NCBI RefSeq assembly: GCF_009903625.1
Contig: NZ_CP047569.1
Coordinates: 4,510,501 to 4,574,500 of the forward strand
From: Microbulbifer sp. ALW1
GTDB taxonomy: Bacteria; Pseudomonadota; Gammaproteobacteria; Pseudomonadales; Cellvibrionaceae
Direction of reading: 5' to 3'
DNA: 64,000 nucleotides
This document shows, in pieces, positions 17,232-25,852 of this stretch. Position 1 is the stretch's first letter, and the number at the start of each line of letters is the position of its first letter. Both the position numbers and the translations under genes were made by a program. The notes beneath the pieces were generated by a model, which saw nothing but the letters and a program-made list of their open reading frames with translations, ran no database searches and was not told where the DNA came from.

Positions 17232-18065
17232 ATGGGCGGAGTTAAGGATTGGTTGATCGCGCTGCTCGTCGCAGCCGCGGTAATATTTGGCATCTACTGG
17301 TTCGCCGTGCGGGAAGCCCCCAAGCCCGAGATCCCCGCGCCCGTGGTCGAGCCGGCGCCAGAAACCGATAGTGGCGTCGACCTGGAGCAACCTTCCGAGC
17401 CGGAAATTGCGCCGGCTCCCGAACCCGCGTCGCCGGTAGAACCCCCGCGCGCACTGCCCGCCCTCAACGACAGCGACAGCGAAGCCCGTAAAGACATCAT
17501 CTCTTTATCTTCAGACGGTGCTCTGGCGCAGTGGATAGTGCCCGATGAAGTGGTGCGTAAATGGGTTGCGGCGGTCAACACCGCCACCAAAGGCGACCTG
17601 ATGCACAAGAACCGCCCCTTTGAAAATTTAAAGGGCGGTATCGCCGTCAAAGACCTGGAAACCCGCAGCGACGGCCAGAAGGTGTATGTACTCTCCCAGG
17701 AAAACTACCAGCGCTACGACCAGCCGGTACGACTGTTCGCCATGGTCGATACCGACACCGCGGTCAACCTCTACCAATTCTGGTACCCGCGCCTGAAACA
17801 GGCCTACGGCGAACTGGGGCTTAAAAACAAGAACTTCCACGCCGCGGTACTTGCCGCCATCGACCAGGCGCTGGCAGCACCGGAAATCGAGGGCCCGATC
17901 AAACTGGTGCGCCCGACGGTGTACTACAAATTTGAAGATGAAAAACTGGAGAAAATGCCGGGCCTGCACAAATTGATGATTCGTATCGGGCCGGACAATG
18001 CAGCGCGGGTAAAGGAAAAACTGCGTGAGCTCAAAGCCAGCCTGCAGAATCTGCCAACAAACTGA
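17232..18065 (+). CDS. DUF3014 membrane-anchored protein
   Basis: A 277-residue protein with one N-terminal membrane segment (WLIALLVAAAVIFGIYWFAV) and a Pro/Glu/Ala-rich linker (about 30-95), then a soluble periplasmic domain starting near IISLSSDGALAQWIVPDEVVRKWV. The arrangement and the ALAQWIVPDEVVRKWV segment match DUF3014, a family of unknown function in gammaproteobacteria. The start at ATG 17232 is set by a strong ribosome site, GGGAGGAGAAGG; an upstream in-frame GTG at 17166 lacks one. It is separate from the starch operon (158 bases and a hairpin lie between). Confidence 0.85.
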   Translation: MGGVKDWLIALLVAAAVIFGIYWFAVREAPKPEIPAPVVEPAPETDSGVDLEQPSEPEIAPAPEPASPVEPPRALPALNDSDSEARKDIISLSSDGALAQWIVPDEVVRKWVAAVNTATKGDLMHKNRPFENLKGGIAVKDLETRSDGQKVYVLSQENYQRYDQPVRLFAMVDTDTAVNLYQFWYPRLKQAYGELGLKNKNFHAAVLAAIDQALAAPEIEGPIKLVRPTVYYKFEDEKLEKMPGLHKLMIRIGPDNAARVKEKLRELKASLQNLPTN

Positions 18066-18092
18066 TATCGAACCAGCAACATCAATTCGTGA

Positions 18093-18119
18093 GCACCGGT
18101 GGTTCTTTGCCACCGGTGC
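18093..18119. terminator. Convergent terminator hairpin
   Basis: GCACCGGTGG and CCACCGGTGC form a 10-bp stem with a 7-base loop, followed by a pyrimidine run CTTCTTC on the plus strand. It lies between the convergent DUF3014 and outer-membrane protein genes. Confidence 0.7.
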
Positions 18120-18131
18120 CTTCTTCAGAGT

Positions 18132-18842
18132 TCAGAAAAATTCATATTCCAATAGCAATCGCAGGGACTGGTCTGGACTCTCATCGGTAAGCCCCATGAT
18201 CAGGCCCACTTCCCAGCGCACTTTACGCCCCTCCTCCAACGCCCAGCTACCCACCGCGACGGGGCCAATACCCAGTAAATCCTCTGCCGCATAGAGCTCC
18301 AGTGCCGGTTCAAACCGAGAGGTGTAGCGATAGCGCGCCTGGGCGCGCAACTCGGTTTCGAACTCCTCGTCCTCACGCCCCCACTCGTATTCAACCGCGA
18401 AGTTGGCGGTACCGGTCCAGCGCCCCCACTCTTTCGCCGCAATCACCGTCGCCGCTGCTTCCCACTGGTTTTCCGCAAACTTGCGCTCCAACTCAAACAG
18501 CATGCCCCAGTCTGCCGCGTATTCGCCCTGCTCTGTAAGCTGCCACTTGGCCTCGAGCTCCGCCGCCTCGATCTCAAAATCCGATTCCGGCTTCTTTTCG
18601 CCGATGGCATAGACTTCACCAAACCAGTGCTCGGAAAAGCCGTAACCGACACTGAAATGATGCTGCCACAATCCGTTAAGCTCCAGCTCATCGGTATCCC
18701 GGGTGCGCACAGCGCGCCATTCCAGTTCCGTTTCCAGAGGCTCTACATAGGGGTCGTAAACCCGGTCAACCAACTTGCCGTCGGCCAGTACCGGCAGGCT
18801 CGGCGACATTAACGCCACAAAACATAGCCTTCGCAGCTTCAT
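18132..18842 (-). CDS. Outer-membrane beta-barrel-like protein, last gene of iron/hemolysin operon
   Basis: A 236-residue exported protein: signal peptide MKLRRLCFVALMSPSLPVLA, then alternating aromatic and charged strands (ELEWRAVRTRD, HHFSVGYGFSEHWFGEVYAIG) and a terminal phenylalanine (LLLEYEFF), as outer-membrane barrels have. No family is recognised. It overlaps the FTR1 gene by 4 bases (ATGA), so translation is coupled to the iron permease. It could be an outer-membrane component or accessory of that metal system, but only the context says so. Confidence 0.7.
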   Translation of the reverse strand: MKLRRLCFVALMSPSLPVLADGKLVDRVYDPYVEPLETELEWRAVRTRDTDELELNGLWQHHFSVGYGFSEHWFGEVYAIGEKKPESDFEIEAAELEAKWQLTEQGEYAADWGMLFELERKFAENQWEAAATVIAAKEWGRWTGTANFAVEYEWGREDEEFETELRAQARYRYTSRFEPALELYAAEDLLGIGPVAVGSWALEEGRKVRWEVGLIMGLTDESPDQSLRLLLEYEFF

Positions 18843-19651
18843 TCACTTAACCCCTGCGCATACTCATAGGGCACCGCACGCGACTTGATCCAGGCCCAAC
18901 CTAAAAGTGCGGTCATCAACGAGAGTCCCAAAATATAGGCGATCACCGCCATCAATGTCGGCGTGGCTTCATAGCCAAGCAAAGCGTACAACAGCTGGCC
19001 CAGTAGTGAATTTTCCGACAGCAGTGTCGAGCTGTCCCAAAGCGGCGCTTGCGCCGGCAGCCAGTCGGCCTGCTCAAGCAACTGGACCGCCTGCAAACAC
19101 AGACCCGCACCAATAAGGCTGAGCAACACCAGTGCAAAGATCAGGCGACGCCTGCGCGGCAGTCCCAACAGCAGGTAATAGAACAGTGCTCCGATACTGA
19201 AACCGATACCCGCACCAATCAGCGCTCCCAGGAGTACACTTTGCAGCAGGTCGGTCTGGTGACGAAAGGCAATCAGGTATACATAAACTTCCGATCCCTC
19301 GCGCAGTGTTGCCAGCGCCACTGCGAGCACCATGCTCCATTGCAGGAGCAACAGATACTGCTGCCGGCCCGCACTGTTCCAGATGAGTAAAATACCCACC
19401 AGCAGCAATAGCCCGTAGATCGCAAATTGCATCGCTGCGTTCAGCAGCTCCTGCCCCATTCCATCAAAGGTTTGCGACACAATGCCGATACCCGCACCGT
19501 AGGCGATGGAGCCGAGAATCCCCCCTGCAAGGGCCATTAAAATCCAGCGCGTGCGCAGGCCGAGATAGTGGCTCATGGCGAGCAGGATACTGAGCAGAAG
19601 TGCCGCTTCCAGCACTTCCCGCAGCACCAGGATGACACTGGTCAACAACAT
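18839..19651 (-). CDS. FTR1 family high-affinity iron permease
   Basis: A 270-residue polytopic protein with about seven membrane segments. Two REG-x-E-like motifs of the oxidase-dependent iron permeases are seen: LREVLEAALLLSILL near the start (R-E-x-x-E) and LREGSEVYVYLIAF around residue 116. In the family these glutamates carry ferric iron across the inner membrane. The next upstream gene encodes a periplasmic cupredoxin, the usual partner type in bacterial FTR1/EfeU-like systems, and the downstream gene overlaps by 4 bases. No EfeB peroxidase or EfeO M75 domain is present. Confidence 0.85.
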   Translation of the reverse strand: MLLTSVILVLREVLEAALLLSILLAMSHYLGLRTRWILMALAGGILGSIAYGAGIGIVSQTFDGMGQELLNAAMQFAIYGLLLLVGILLIWNSAGRQQYLLLLQWSMVLAVALATLREGSEVYVYLIAFRHQTDLLQSVLLGALIGAGIGFSIGALFYYLLLGLPRRRRLIFALVLLSLIGAGLCLQAVQLLEQADWLPAQAPLWDSSTLLSENSLLGQLLYALLGYEATPTLMAVIAYILGLSLMTALLGWAWIKSRAVPYEYAQGLSE

Positions 19652-19670
19652 GACATATTCCCCCGTCGCA

Positions 19671-20009
19671 TCATTCGGCGATCACCTTGCCCTGCGCCGT
19701 TTTCGGATTGAACTCGCCAAAAAACGGGTACTCTCCCGGCGCCAGGGGACCGATAAAAATAATGGCTTTCTGCCCACCCATAATGACTTTCTCCCGGTTG
19801 AGCTCATAGCTTTCAAATTCTTCCGGCGTGGCATCGCGGTTGAACACGATCAATTTTATTTTGGTGTTCGCCGGCACTTTCAACACCGACGGATAAAACA
19901 GGTGGTCGCGTATCTCAAGCTGCAATTCCGGATAGGCCGCACTTGCCGACAATACCGGAATCAGGGTAGCGAGGACCGCGATAGCAAGATTACGCAAGCG
20001 GGTTTTCAT
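19671..20009 (-). CDS. Periplasmic cupredoxin-domain protein of iron system
   Basis: A 112-residue protein with a signal peptide ending near SASA and one cupredoxin-like domain. LEIRDHLFYPSVLKVPANTKIKLIVFN and EFESYELNREKVIMGGQ, ending GEYPFFGEFNP, match the EfeO-type Cupredoxin_1 fold. The classical type-1 copper ligand set is incomplete (no Cys), so it may bind Fe or Cu in a different way. Its stop lies 19 bases before FTR1, and its start overlaps the end of the histidine kinase gene by 20 bases; an in-frame ATG at 20036 would lengthen the overlap. It probably delivers or oxidises iron for FTR1 (inference from context). Confidence 0.8.
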   Translation of the reverse strand: MKTRLRNLAIAVLATLIPVLSASAAYPELQLEIRDHLFYPSVLKVPANTKIKLIVFNRDATPEEFESYELNREKVIMGGQKAIIFIGPLAPGEYPFFGEFNPKTAQGKVIAE

Positions 20010-21378
20010 CGATCGCTTTTTCCTGTTTGGGGTCACGTCCTGTACTCACCTGCACAGGGAAGCGCACCGACACCGAAAGTCCCGGCGACTTTTCGCTGCC
20101 GAGAGAAGAATTCCCGAGCACCAGCTGAGCGCGATGCAGCTCTGCAATATGGTGCACGATGGAAAGCCCCAGGCCGCAACCGGGTACCCGGCTTTCATGT
20201 CGATCGCCGCCCACCCGGTAAAAGCGCTCGAAAACACGCTCGCGCTCTGCTGAAGAAATGCCCGGACCAGAATCCTCAACCTGCAGTACTACCGCATCGG
20301 CAAGCTTGCTCACCTGCACGGCGATGTGGCCTCCCTGCGGGGTATATTTGCAGGCATTGTTCAGCAGGTTCTGCAGTAATAACACCAGTGCGAATTGATC
20401 GCCCCGGATAAATGCCGACTCCCCCTGCAGTTCGACTTCCTGTTCGCGGCGGGAAAACGCCGGATAGAGTTCGGCGATCACATCCCGAACCAGTCGATGC
20501 AGATCGATGGCCTCGAAACGCGCCGGATAATGCTCCGGGGTCATCCGGAAAAGATTGAGCATCTGTTCAACCAGATGTGACATACGCGCAATACTGCCCT
20601 GTAATTTAACCAGGGATTCCTGCGGTTTCTGTACGTTGCCTTGCAACTGGTTGGCCAGGTTGTCCGCGTGTACCTGAATCGCGGCGATGGGCGTGCGCAG
20701 CTCGTGGGCGGCGTCGGCGGAAAAGCGTCGCTCGCGATCAAAAGAAGCCTGCAACCGTTCGAGCAGCGCATTGGTCGAACGCACCAGGGGCAACAACTCT
20801 TCCGGTGGCGCAGTCAAGGTCAGCGGCGTCAGGTCTTCCGCACGTTTTTGACGCAGTTCTTCGGCAAGGTTTCGCAGACTGGCAAGGCCGCGACCGATAA
20901 CCAGCCAAATCAATAGCCCCGCCACCGGCAGCCCGATCAAAATCGGCATTACCGACTGCAGCACCACCTCGTCCGCCAGGCGAAAGCGCAGATCGACCCG
21001 TTCCGCCACCCGTATCGAGCGGCCATCAGAGGTGGGGCGGCTGTAGACACGCCAGCGGAAACCGGAAAAATTCTGTTCACTGAAACCTTCTTCCGCATCA
21101 CCGATAGGCGTCGCCGGCGCGTTGTCGGAGCGCATCAGTAACCGGCCATCCCGGGACCATACCTGAAACGCCTGCAGATCATTTTCGGCAACAACCAGTG
21201 GTGCAGCCTGATTGACCGGCATAGCCGCCAGCAACATGGCGGTTCCCGTGGTCTGGCGGTCGAACAGCCGCTCGGCCTCCGCCATACTCGCGCGGTAGCC
21301 GTGCAGTGCTGCGATAAAGTTCACCAGGGTGATGGTCGACAGCAGCGCAATCAGCAGGAATATACGGATCGACTTCAA
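19990..21378 (-). CDS. Sensor histidine kinase (QseC/PmrB-like)
   Basis: A 462-residue two-component sensor. There are two membrane segments (about 5-25 and 150-172) enclosing a periplasmic sensor region, then HAMP, HisKA with the phospho-accepting His in FSADAAHELRTPIAAIQ, and a HATPase with NLLNNACKYTP (N box), DSGPGISSAERERVFERFYR (G1/F boxes) and GCGLGLSIV (G2). It overlaps the upstream response regulator by 4 bases and the downstream cupredoxin by 20. Its place between the hemolysin-family cluster and the iron-uptake genes suggests it controls this operon, perhaps sensing iron or another metal; that is inference. Confidence 0.92.
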   Translation of the reverse strand: MKSIRIFLLIALLSTITLVNFIAALHGYRASMAEAERLFDRQTTGTAMLLAAMPVNQAAPLVVAENDLQAFQVWSRDGRLLMRSDNAPATPIGDAEEGFSEQNFSGFRWRVYSRPTSDGRSIRVAERVDLRFRLADEVVLQSVMPILIGLPVAGLLIWLVIGRGLASLRNLAEELRQKRAEDLTPLTLTAPPEELLPLVRSTNALLERLQASFDRERRFSADAAHELRTPIAAIQVHADNLANQLQGNVQKPQESLVKLQGSIARMSHLVEQMLNLFRMTPEHYPARFEAIDLHRLVRDVIAELYPAFSRREQEVELQGESAFIRGDQFALVLLLQNLLNNACKYTPQGGHIAVQVSKLADAVVLQVEDSGPGISSAERERVFERFYRVGGDRHESRVPGCGLGLSIVHHIAELHRAQLVLGNSSLGSEKSPGLSVSVRFPVQVSTGRDPKQEKAIDENPLA

Positions 21379-22037
21379 CGTGTCGGCCCCAGCTTGTAGC
21401 CGACACCACGAATCGTCTGGATAAAATCGCTACTGATTTTTTTGCGCAGGTTGTGAATGTGCACATCCACGGTGTTACTCGCGACCGATTCACCCCAGCT
21501 GTACAGTTTGTCTTCCAGCTGTTCGCGGCTCAGGATATTACCGGGACGTTCAGCCAGGGCGCGCAGCAGGCTGAATTCACGGCGGGAGAGACGCACCGGA
21601 TTACCACCGTGCTCGACCGAGTGCGTAGCGAGATTGATAACGACATCACCGATAATCACTTCAGCAGAGCCGCCACTGGCGCCGCGGCGTTCCAGCGCGC
21701 GCAACCGCGCCAGTAATTCGTCGACGGCAAACGGTTTGGTGAGGTAGTCATCGGCGCCGGCGTCCAGCCCCTGCACTTTTGATGGCAGGTCGTCGCGGGC
21801 CGTGAGGATCAATACCGGCGTTGTTATCTGCTTTGTGCGCAGGGCCTTGAGCACCGCCAGCCCGTCCATATCCGGCAGACCCAGATCGAGTACCAATAGA
21901 TCCGGCTGGGCAGCGACCGCCAATGCGACGCCCTTGCTACCGGACGGGGTATGGTCGACGGCGTAACCGACGTGGCGCAGTGCGGTGGTAATCCCTTCCG
22001 CCAGGGACTGGTCGTCTTCAATCAACAGTATCCGCAT
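21375..22037 (-). CDS. OmpR/PhoB-family response regulator
   Basis: A 220-residue regulator. The receiver domain (1-115) has the acidic pair EDD, the phosphorylated Asp in LLVLDLGLPDMDG and Lys in YLTKPFAVDEL; the C-terminal winged helix (about 130-218) ends with the DNA-recognition segment NTVDVHIHNLRKKI. It is the partner of the overlapping histidine kinase. It sits 27 bases after the TPR-like gene in the ten-gene run, so the system may regulate its own operon. Confidence 0.93.
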   Translation of the reverse strand: MRILLIEDDQSLAEGITTALRHVGYAVDHTPSGSKGVALAVAAQPDLLVLDLGLPDMDGLAVLKALRTKQITTPVLILTARDDLPSKVQGLDAGADDYLTKPFAVDELLARLRALERRGASGGSAEVIIGDVVINLATHSVEHGGNPVRLSRREFSLLRALAERPGNILSREQLEDKLYSWGESVASNTVDVHIHNLRKKISSDFIQTIRGVGYKLGPTR

Positions 22038-22064
22038 GCTTCCCCGCCGGTTTACACCACAAGC

Positions 22065-22745
22065 TCAGTGGAGCTTCTGCCGAATTTTTGTCTGCAATTG
22101 CTTGATCTGTCCCAGGCGCCCTTCGCTGGCCACCGGGCGCTCGAGATCCGCAGGTCCATGCTCAGCACGATCCGCGTAATTCAGCGCCTGAGCGTAGTGC
22201 TTCTGCTGAAAAAGATAGTCGGCGTAAAAATAATTGGCATCCATATCATCGGCGCCGTATTCCAACCCCTTCAGCAGCAGGGTTTGTGCCTTTTTATCAT
22301 CACCAAATCCGATGGGCCAGCCCGGCACCTGATAATACAGCGAACCGAGACTAGTATAGGCCGCGCCGTCCAGCACACTACCGTCGAGAGCAATGGCCCG
22401 TTCCAGGTCGGCCTTTGCCGCTTTTACTATCGGCAATGCGCCCAGCCCACCCTTGGCGCCCGCGTGGGAGGCGCGAATGATTCCGCTCCAGGTCCATGCC
22501 ACCGCGTTATACGGATAGCGGCCGGTCAACGCTGCGGCCTTATCCGACAAGGCCGCAAGCATGTCCGCACGCTGCTTTTCCGGCGTGCGATACTGGATTT
22601 GCGCCCACTGGCGTTGCAGCGCATGCACTTCCTGCTCGGCGGTCTGTGCAAAGGATGGCATTGCCAGGGTACCGACAAGTAACACCAGCAGACTGCGCAG
22701 GAGAGTGGCGAACTTTCCTCTGTTCGAGATTGATGCATTAATCAT
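22065..22745 (-). CDS. Exported TPR-like protein of unknown function
   Basis: A 226-residue protein with a signal peptide (LLVLLVGTLAMPSFAQ) and helical repeat character. Repeated A-x-x-D-L-x-x-A-I-A-x-D and Y-x-x-A-x-x-Y-A-D-R-A units (for example ADLERAIALDG and AQALNYADRAE) resemble tetratricopeptide repeats or the T-component of TRAP systems. It overlaps the upstream short-chain dehydrogenase gene by 4 bases, so it belongs to the same transcript. TPR proteins scaffold other proteins; the partner is unknown. Confidence 0.7.
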   Translation of the reverse strand: MINASISNRGKFATLLRSLLVLLVGTLAMPSFAQTAEQEVHALQRQWAQIQYRTPEKQRADMLAALSDKAAALTGRYPYNAVAWTWSGIIRASHAGAKGGLGALPIVKAAKADLERAIALDGSVLDGAAYTSLGSLYYQVPGWPIGFGDDKKAQTLLLKGLEYGADDMDANYFYADYLFQQKHYAQALNYADRAEHGPADLERPVASEGRLGQIKQLQTKIRQKLH

Positions 22746-23602
22746 AAGGTTTCTCCCTGTAGATGGTTCTGCTCGGCGAAACGGCGAATCACCGGCATTT
22801 TCTTTACCAGTGCACCGTCCACCAGTGACGGCAGCAGTGCATTTACCTTGATAAACAACCGTTCGGGCCAGCCCATAAAACGACGCGCACTGCGCCCACC
22901 CTCAAGCAGTGCCAGACATTGCTGCGCTACCCGTTGCGGCGAATCTGAACGGTTACCGAGTGCGCGGTTGAGACCGACAACCGCGTCCGTATTCAGCGAA
23001 GTGTCAACGGCGCGGGGCGCCAGGTAGTGCACCTTTACCTGGCTGTCACCAAGTTCTCGGCGCAAGGCTTCGGTAAACCCGTGTAGACCGGATTTACTCG
23101 CGCCATAGATACTGAATCCCGGGTGGCCGATATGCCCGAACGCCGAACCGATATTGATGACCGCACCCTTGGTGCTCTGCTGTAGCAGTGGCAGCAGGTC
23201 GCGGGTAAGGGCCATGGGAACCAGCAGGTTGGTTTCCAGAATCGAGCGCATGGCGCTGTCGTCGGTATCCGCGAGCAGTGCAAAGCGCGCGACGCCAGCG
23301 TTGTTGATCAGTACGTCCACGCCGCCGGAAAGGGAACGGCAGCTGCGCAGCAGCTCCGCTCGCTGCTGCGGATCCAACAGGTCAGCGGGCATTACCAGAT
23401 GCCGATGGGCGCCGGGCAAGGCATCACACAGTTGCTTCAGGGCCACCTGGTTGCGCCCCTGCAGCAGCAAACGGTGGCCGCGTGCGGCGAGATTGTGTGC
23501 CAGCGCCTGGCCAATACCGCCACTGGCACCGGTGAGCAGGATGGTCAGGTCCTTGCCGGTGGTGTTTTCGGTTGAATCGCCACCTGCGATGTTCGCGCTC
23601 AT
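22742..23602 (-). CDS. Short-chain dehydrogenase/reductase
   Basis: A 286-residue SDR. The NAD(P)-binding loop is TGASGGIGQALA, the NNAG motif is VLINNAGVARF, and the catalytic triad shows as Ser in INIGSAFGHIG and YGASKSG (Tyr/Lys). The form resembles the acyl-chain or keto-reducing SDRs linked with AMP-ligases. ATG 23602 starts 1 base after the TGA of the upstream metal-enzyme gene, so translation is probably coupled; an upstream in-frame start at 23719 would overlap that gene by over 100 bases and is rejected. The reaction is unknown, but the cluster suggests an acyl or fatty substrate. Confidence 0.88.
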   Translation of the reverse strand: MSANIAGGDSTENTTGKDLTILLTGASGGIGQALAHNLAARGHRLLLQGRNQVALKQLCDALPGAHRHLVMPADLLDPQQRAELLRSCRSLSGGVDVLINNAGVARFALLADTDDSAMRSILETNLLVPMALTRDLLPLLQQSTKGAVINIGSAFGHIGHPGFSIYGASKSGLHGFTEALRRELGDSQVKVHYLAPRAVDTSLNTDAVVGLNRALGNRSDSPQRVAQQCLALLEGGRSARRFMGWPERLFIKVNALLPSLVDGALVKKMPVIRRFAEQNHLQGETL

Positions 23603-23603
23603 T

Positions 23604-24275
23604 TCAGGCCACCTCTGCCAGTGCACAGGTCGTCGCGACTTCCTGGAAAATATCGGCATACAAGCGATAAATGGCCCGTGCGCTGTGCACGATCGCACGC
23701 TGGTCCTCAGGGGTTTCAATCTTGTTCATCAGTCCCTGAAAAAATTCCACGTGTCCAACATCCAGGGCACCGTGGGAACTCAGGTAGCTGAATGCCTTGC
23801 TTGGCAAATCCAGTGATTTTTTGATGGCGCCGGCCGCCATATCCGCCAGCTGGATACTGGTACCCTCCAGCACATGCACCATGCCGAAAAAGCCGAGAGG
23901 GTTACCGCGAGCGATGGTGTCGTAGGCATAAGCTACCATCAGTTCGGTACTGAAATTCGGTTTGCTGTGGCGCACTGCTTCGGCGTCCCCACCACAAGCC
24001 GCGATGTCATTCAGAATCCACTCCTGGTGACCGGTTTCCTCTTCGATGTACTCCGCCAACGCTACCCGCAGCCACTCCTGGCGGTCGCTCAAGCGACTGC
24101 CGCAGGCCATCATCAGCGGTACCGTATGCTTGACGTGGTGATAGGCCTGGGAAAGAAAGCCAACATATTCCTCGAGTGTGATCTCCCCGCGCGCACCGCG
24201 CTGAATGACGGGAACACTGAGCAATTGCTGTCGCTCGGACTCGGTCTCACGCTGTAACTGGTCAAAAAAATTCAT
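23604..24275 (-). CDS. Haem-oxygenase-like/iron-containing redox enzyme
   Basis: A 223-residue all-helical protein of the TenA/haem-oxygenase-like superfamily (iron-containing redox enzyme type). The presumed metal ligands are visible: Glu/Glu/His in EYIEEETGHQEW and Asp/His in ALDVGHVEFFQ, as in dimetal oxidases such as UndA and relatives. Members of this fold oxidise fatty acids, amino acids or amines. Here it stands between an acyl-activating enzyme and an SDR with overlapping codons (TGATG at 24275), which suggests that it acts on an acyl or acyl-AMP-derived product. Without a close characterised relative the reaction is inference. Confidence 0.8.
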   Translation of the reverse strand: MNFFDQLQRETESERQQLLSVPVIQRGARGEITLEEYVGFLSQAYHHVKHTVPLMMACGSRLSDRQEWLRVALAEYIEEETGHQEWILNDIAACGGDAEAVRHSKPNFSTELMVAYAYDTIARGNPLGFFGMVHVLEGTSIQLADMAAGAIKKSLDLPSKAFSYLSSHGALDVGHVEFFQGLMNKIETPEDQRAIVHSARAIYRLYADIFQEVATTCALAEVA

Positions 24276-25852
24276 CAGGCAACCCCAGGGTTATGTTCAC
24301 CGGAAATACATTCCGCAAGCGATGTGGAATGGCTGTTCGATGGTTCACGGTAAAGTTCGGCAATTACCGAGGCATAGCGTTCCGCGATGCCGTCGCGGCG
24401 CGGGCGGCCGTTTGCGGTCAGCAGGCCATCGGCAAATGTGAGGGGGGCAGGCAGTAGCGACCAGCGCCGAATTCGCGCGTAGTCCGGCAGTTCGCGATTC
24501 ACCGCCGCTAACCTCTGTTCGATCTGGCTCACGTCGGTACCGGGGCGCGGCAATAGCAATGCACAGCAATAGGGACGCGCATCGCCAACCACCACACATT
24601 GCAATATTTCCTGCGCACGCAGCAGTTCGCTCTCTATCCACTCGGGGGAAATGTTGCGCCCGTAGGAACTGATCAGAATGTTTTTCTTACGCCCGGTAAT
24701 GTGTAGAAAGCCGTCGCTATCGCGAGAACCCAGGTCTCCGGTGGCGAGCCAGCCGTTGTCACCCTCTCCGGCGTTTTCTATTCCGTTTGATTCGGAATCG
24801 AGGTATCCCAGATAACGCGGCCCGCGCACCACCACCTCGCCATCCCGCAGCGCAATTTCACAATGCGGCAAAGGCTTACCGACCGTACCTTCGCGCACCG
24901 CGCCGGGGAGGTTCAGGGCAACGACCGAGCCGCATTCAGAAAGGCCATAGCCCTCGTACACCGGCAGTCCCCGGCTGGTCGCCTGGCACAACAATTCGGC
25001 AGATACCTTGCCGCCACCCACAGCGACAAACCTCAGGGTGGAAGGTGGTTGCCAATTGAAGTCATCCACCTGCTCGAGTAGCGCTTTCAGTATCTGTGGC
25101 AACAGGATCAGGCTGTCTGGCTGGTGCTCATCGATACAGGCACGCACGCGCGGCATATCCAGTTGCGAACTGCCGGAAAAACCAAGGCGCTCAAGCCCCG
25201 GCACCAGCAAGGTGCCGCCGAGCAGCCAGCAGGTATAGGCACCAGCCACATTTTCCAGCAGGGTCGCCAGCGGTAGCAGGCACATATGTGTGGCACAGTT
25301 CAGGGGAGCGAGGCTTTCGGCCAGCGCTTCTGCGGTAGCAAACTGGGTGGCATTGGAAAGGCATACACCCCGAGGGGTACCGGTAGAGCCGGAAGTAAAA
25401 GTAACTTTCGCGGTATCCTCCGGCAGCCGCGCCGGCTGACCCTGTGTGCATGGCAGCAGAGACAGCCCGGCAAAATTTTCAGCGGGCGCAAACAGCGGGG
25501 TCCCGGAAAAATGTGCGGGCATGTCGGTCAGCAGTGCCTGCAAGCCACTGCGGCTTACGGTGTGTAAAAGTTGCTGTGGAGAAAAAAAAGCGGGCAGCGG
25601 AACCAGGGTTACCCCGGCCAGCTGGCAGGCGAGATCCATCAATAGCCAGCGAGGGCCGTTATTGGCAAACAGACCGACCACTTCCAGGCCGCGGGCATTC
25701 AGCGCAGCAGCGATTTCTGCCACTTCCCGCATCAGTTCGCCGTAGGTAAATCCTTCGGTGTCACCGAGCAGCGCGGCGCGGCCTGGATAGGTTTCTGCGG
25801 TGGTACGCAGGCTCTCTAATAGTGGGGAAACGCCCTTGGTAACAGGAGTCAT
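24275..25852 (-). CDS. AMP-binding acyl-CoA synthetase-like enzyme
   Basis: A 525-residue ANL-superfamily enzyme. The P-loop-like motif A3 is TFTSGSTGTPRGV, the A5 motif is EGYGLSECG, and the adenylate-closing segment is WLATGDLGSRDSDGFLHITGRKKNILISSYGRN, with the hinge Asp and a lysine run. The length and the FTSGSTG form fit long-chain fatty acid ligases. The start at ATG 25852 overlaps the TGA of the T_hemolysin-like gene (ATGA). It probably activates a fatty acid or carboxylic acid for the enzymes encoded by the next genes. Confidence 0.9.
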   Translation of the reverse strand: MTPVTKGVSPLLESLRTTAETYPGRAALLGDTEGFTYGELMREVAEIAAALNARGLEVVGLFANNGPRWLLMDLACQLAGVTLVPLPAFFSPQQLLHTVSRSGLQALLTDMPAHFSGTPLFAPAENFAGLSLLPCTQGQPARLPEDTAKVTFTSGSTGTPRGVCLSNATQFATAEALAESLAPLNCATHMCLLPLATLLENVAGAYTCWLLGGTLLVPGLERLGFSGSSQLDMPRVRACIDEHQPDSLILLPQILKALLEQVDDFNWQPPSTLRFVAVGGGKVSAELLCQATSRGLPVYEGYGLSECGSVVALNLPGAVREGTVGKPLPHCEIALRDGEVVVRGPRYLGYLDSESNGIENAGEGDNGWLATGDLGSRDSDGFLHITGRKKNILISSYGRNISPEWIESELLRAQEILQCVVVGDARPYCCALLLPRPGTDVSQIEQRLAAVNRELPDYARIRRWSLLPAPLTFADGLLTANGRPRRDGIAERYASVIAELYREPSNSHSTSLAECISGEHNPGVA